Below are positions 41,153 to 42,934 of a stretch of 42,934 bases of DNA, in pieces. The stretch's first letter is position 1. The number at the start of each line of letters is the position of its first letter. Where the stretch lies: positions 1 to 42,934 of the IMG/VR virus record IMGVR_UViG_3300048121_000930; one strand, given 5' to 3'. Position numbers and translations under genes: made by a program. The notes below the pieces were generated by a model. That model was not told the DNA's origin. It was given only the letters and a program-made list of their open reading frames with translations, and did no database searches. Source of the stretch: a virus.

Positions 41153-42496
41153 CTAGTTCATCAAGATGAAGTTGTTTGCACCGTGTACACATAGAGCACG
41201 CTCTGATAAGAAGTGTACTTCCATAGCGTCTAAATCGCTTGTAGAAGCTCCTCCAGCAGAACCAGTAACCCATGATTTGTACTTACGATCTTCCACCTCA
41301 TTCTTACGATAACGTACATTTAAGAAAGGAAGAGTTGCATTACGTCCCATTACTTGGTCGTAGATAGATGTAGTACCAGCAGGTACAAGTACACCGTCTA
41401 CTGATCCAACTAGACCTCCAGTCACAGGATCATTCAAGTATTTCCAGTCAGTTTTGTAGAAGTCATAACCTAAATTGAATCCTTTAAATCCAAGATTTAA
41501 CGCCATATCTTCTTCGTTGTCAAACAAACCGTAAGATGCAGTAGACTGTCCAGAACTGTTCTGTGCAGCTAATACTGTATCGATTTCAAAAGATTTAGTA
41601 CGATTCACGAAAAGCACGTTTTCTTGAATAGCACCTTCTTTATCTAGAACTTTAATAAGCTCTTCGATATCATCACGAGAATCAATAGAACCAGAAGAAA
41701 TGTTTCCACGGTCTTCAAGCTCATGGAATAAACCTTTTGTTCCTTGGTATCCAGCAGAATCTGCACCTGAACCAGAAGCAGCAGGCTTACCTTCGATCAA
41801 AGATAATTCTAAGTAATCTTCGTAACGTAAACGAGTTTCACTTTCAGACTTCAAATACCATAGGTATCCAGAAGTTTGCTCGTCAGAGTACTCAATCCAT
41901 CCAATCTGAGCCATGTCAGATCCGTTTACTTCATACTTATCTTTAATGATAATTGGAGTAGTAGACAGGATGTCTTTAGGAGCCTCTAAGCTTCCTTTCA
42001 TTCCAGCAGTTCCTTTTTTGAATTCAGAACCAAAAGCAAATACTTTTAATCCAGTAGTGTCCATAGCTGCATCAATAGCAGAGTTTTCATAAGACGCTAC
42101 AGCAAAAGTATCAGCAGTCAAATCACTATCATCAAGGATAATACCTTTTTCTGTAGTACCGTCACCGTCAATAACAATAACAGTTTGTCCAGCACGGAAA
42201 GGGTGTCCTGTAGAAGTAATTACATCAGCAGCACGAGTTGCTCCTGTCACAGCAAGGTGTAAACGTCCTTGTTCTGCCCACTGAATAACATCAGAAGCAA
42301 AAGGCATTTCAGCACCTACTTGGCGTAAGAAAGACGATACAGTACGATTACCGTACTTTTCGAATTCTTTTTCATATAGTTCAGGTAAATATTGAGAAGT
42401 AAACTCAATATTTGAACCTAGATAGTTAGTCGACAATGTCGATTTGGTTGGAGATGGTGTTAATGCACCAGCAACACCAGAAAATGTTAAAGCCAT
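41153..42496 (-). CDS. Major capsid protein (HK97-like)
   Basis: This gene encodes 447 residues. The N-terminus (LGSNIEFTSQYLPELYEKEF) and the core (RTVSSFLRQVGAEMPFASDVIQW) have the look of crAss-like HK97-fold capsid proteins, including a beta-hairpin domain with a TGHPFRAGQTVIVIDGDG insert (residues about 95-115). Arg codons are mostly CGT/CGC here, whereas most other genes prefer AGA, consistent with very high expression. A scaffold-like gene precedes it and a strong terminator follows. The gene order and size fit a shell protein forming hexamers and pentamers. I am confident in the class but not in the exact family. Confidence 0.85.
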   Translation of the reverse strand: MALTFSGVAGALTPSPTKSTLSTNYLGSNIEFTSQYLPELYEKEFEKYGNRTVSSFLRQVGAEMPFASDVIQWAEQGRLHLAVTGATRAADVITSTGHPFRAGQTVIVIDGDGTTEKGIILDDSDLTADTFAVASYENSAIDAAMDTTGLKVFAFGSEFKKGTAGMKGSLEAPKDILSTTPIIIKDKYEVNGSDMAQIGWIEYSDEQTSGYLWYLKSESETRLRYEDYLELSLIEGKPAASGSGADSAGYQGTKGLFHELEDRGNISSGSIDSRDDIEELIKVLDKEGAIQENVLFVNRTKSFEIDTVLAAQNSSGQSTASYGLFDNEEDMALNLGFKGFNLGYDFYKTDWKYLNDPVTGGLVGSVDGVLVPAGTTSIYDQVMGRNATLPFLNVRYRKNEVEDRKYKSWVTGSAGGASTSDLDAMEVHFLSERALCVHGANNFILMN

Positions 42497-42517
42497 TTTA
42501 AATAGTTTTTAAGGTTT

Positions 42518-42934
42518 TTATCTTTTTTTAAATTTGAGACCACCTGAAAAATTATCCTCTCCTGACAGGACCTTGAAATTAGATCCTTTTGTTTGCATGT
42601 CTTTATTGTCTCTTACAGACATATCGATGTTTTTAGTTTCCTTTACAATACCATTAGTGGCATCCGCTAGTCCTTGTTGATATGCTAGTTTAGCAATCAA
42701 GTCTGGATTTTTTAATGCGAATGCTGCTTTATGAAATTTCATACCGTCAGCTAAAGCACCTGTTTCTTTGTCCGTAAAAGTCGATAACATGTCATTGATG
42801 TCAGACTGAGAATTTTTAACAGAATCAACATTTGAGATTTTAAATAACAGCTTCTTATCACCAACATTGAACTCAAAACCTTTGAATTCTTGGTTAAAGA
42901 CCTGATCAGTTTTCTCACGGAAAACTTTAGAGTA
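42518..42934 (-). CDS. Scaffold-like protein, cut by the right edge (C-terminal part)
   Basis: The visible part is 138 residues and remains open to the last base; an internal ATG at 42790 is not the real start. The sequence is helical and polar (ALADGMKFHKAAFALKNPDL, LAYQQGLADATNGIVKETKN), ending in a basic tail LKFKKR. A C-terminal helix with basic end just upstream of the capsid gene is typical of phage scaffolding proteins, which bind the inner capsid surface during assembly and leave later. Position and composition are the only support. Confidence 0.65.
   Translation of the reverse strand, partial: YSKVFREKTDQVFNQEFKGFEFNVGDKKLLFKISNVDSVKNSQSDINDMLSTFTDKETGALADGMKFHKAAFALKNPDLIAKLAYQQGLADATNGIVKETKNIDMSVRDNKDMQTKGSNFKVLSGEDNFSGGLKFKKR

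Noticed and set aside
1-42934. Prophage or integrated element
   Set aside because: No integrase, excisionase, attachment-site pair, tRNA gene or bacterial flanking gene was recognised.

Overview
The window is a piece of a tailed bacteriophage genome. It is AT-rich, densely packed, and probably from a podovirus of marine Bacteroidetes (flavobacteria). The lineage call rests on four things. There is no strong Shine-Dalgarno use and starts sit in A/T-rich leaders. Several non-coding spots match the Bacteroidetes -7 box TAnnTTTG. The virion gene order resembles crAss-like and Cellulophaga-type podoviruses: scaffold, major capsid protein, capsid-adjacent protein, two ring/adaptor-like proteins, tail nozzle, tail proteins, internal virion proteins. 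The nozzle also begins with a motif familiar from that group (GKMNKDADERLVQQGEYRDALN, residues 11-32). No terminase, portal, DNA polymerase, integrase or lysis gene is visible. The window is therefore partial; the scaffold-like gene is cut by the right edge, and its head genes probably continue beyond it.

Layout. Bases 1-12432 (plus strand) hold the early/replication half. It starts with a row of small unrecognised genes (53-2206), closed by an intrinsic terminator and a regulatory gap with a perfect palindrome (2207-2432). Next come more small genes, then a recombination pair (Rad52-type annealing protein and YqaJ-like exonuclease, with a possible ssDNA-binding protein). A replication set follows: a stand-alone DnaA domain IV protein, a winged-helix replication protein and a T7 gp4-like primase-helicase. 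The block ends with a metallophosphoesterase, two 32-residue membrane peptides, a MazG-like protein and two PD-(D/E)XK nucleases. A bidirectional terminator at 12542-12576 separates the two converging halves.

Bases 12561-42934 (minus strand, read right to left) hold the virion half: scaffold (partial), capsid, capsid-adjacent protein, two ring/adaptor proteins, nozzle, a giant Thr-rich adhesin, an Asp-box beta-propeller tail protein, another tail protein, four glycosyltransferases, a GNAT-like protein, and three internal/ejection proteins. The last of these has 2306 residues and carries an HExxH metallopeptidase motif.

Main discoveries. (1) The nozzle ORF ends in a Thr-rich linker at an 11-T tract (34923-34933). 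Dropping one T joins it in frame to the next ORF, giving a predicted protein of about 2682 residues. The first adhesin domain is complete only in that joined frame, so the nozzle-adhesin junction is either a slippage/phase-variation switch or a homopolymer error. (2) The adhesin has about six copies of one Cys-containing domain separated by mucin-like Thr/Ser linkers, one of them encoded by five perfect 12-bp repeats. (3) Four glycosyltransferase genes sit in the same tail cluster, suggesting that the phage may glycosylate its own Thr-rich virion protein. (4) The nozzle carries an inserted cupredoxin-like domain with a C-x2-H-x2-M motif. (5) A 12-bp element containing TATCTTTG lies immediately before two start codons and brackets the glycosyltransferase cassette. 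All functions are read from sequence patterns by eye; no database search was run.
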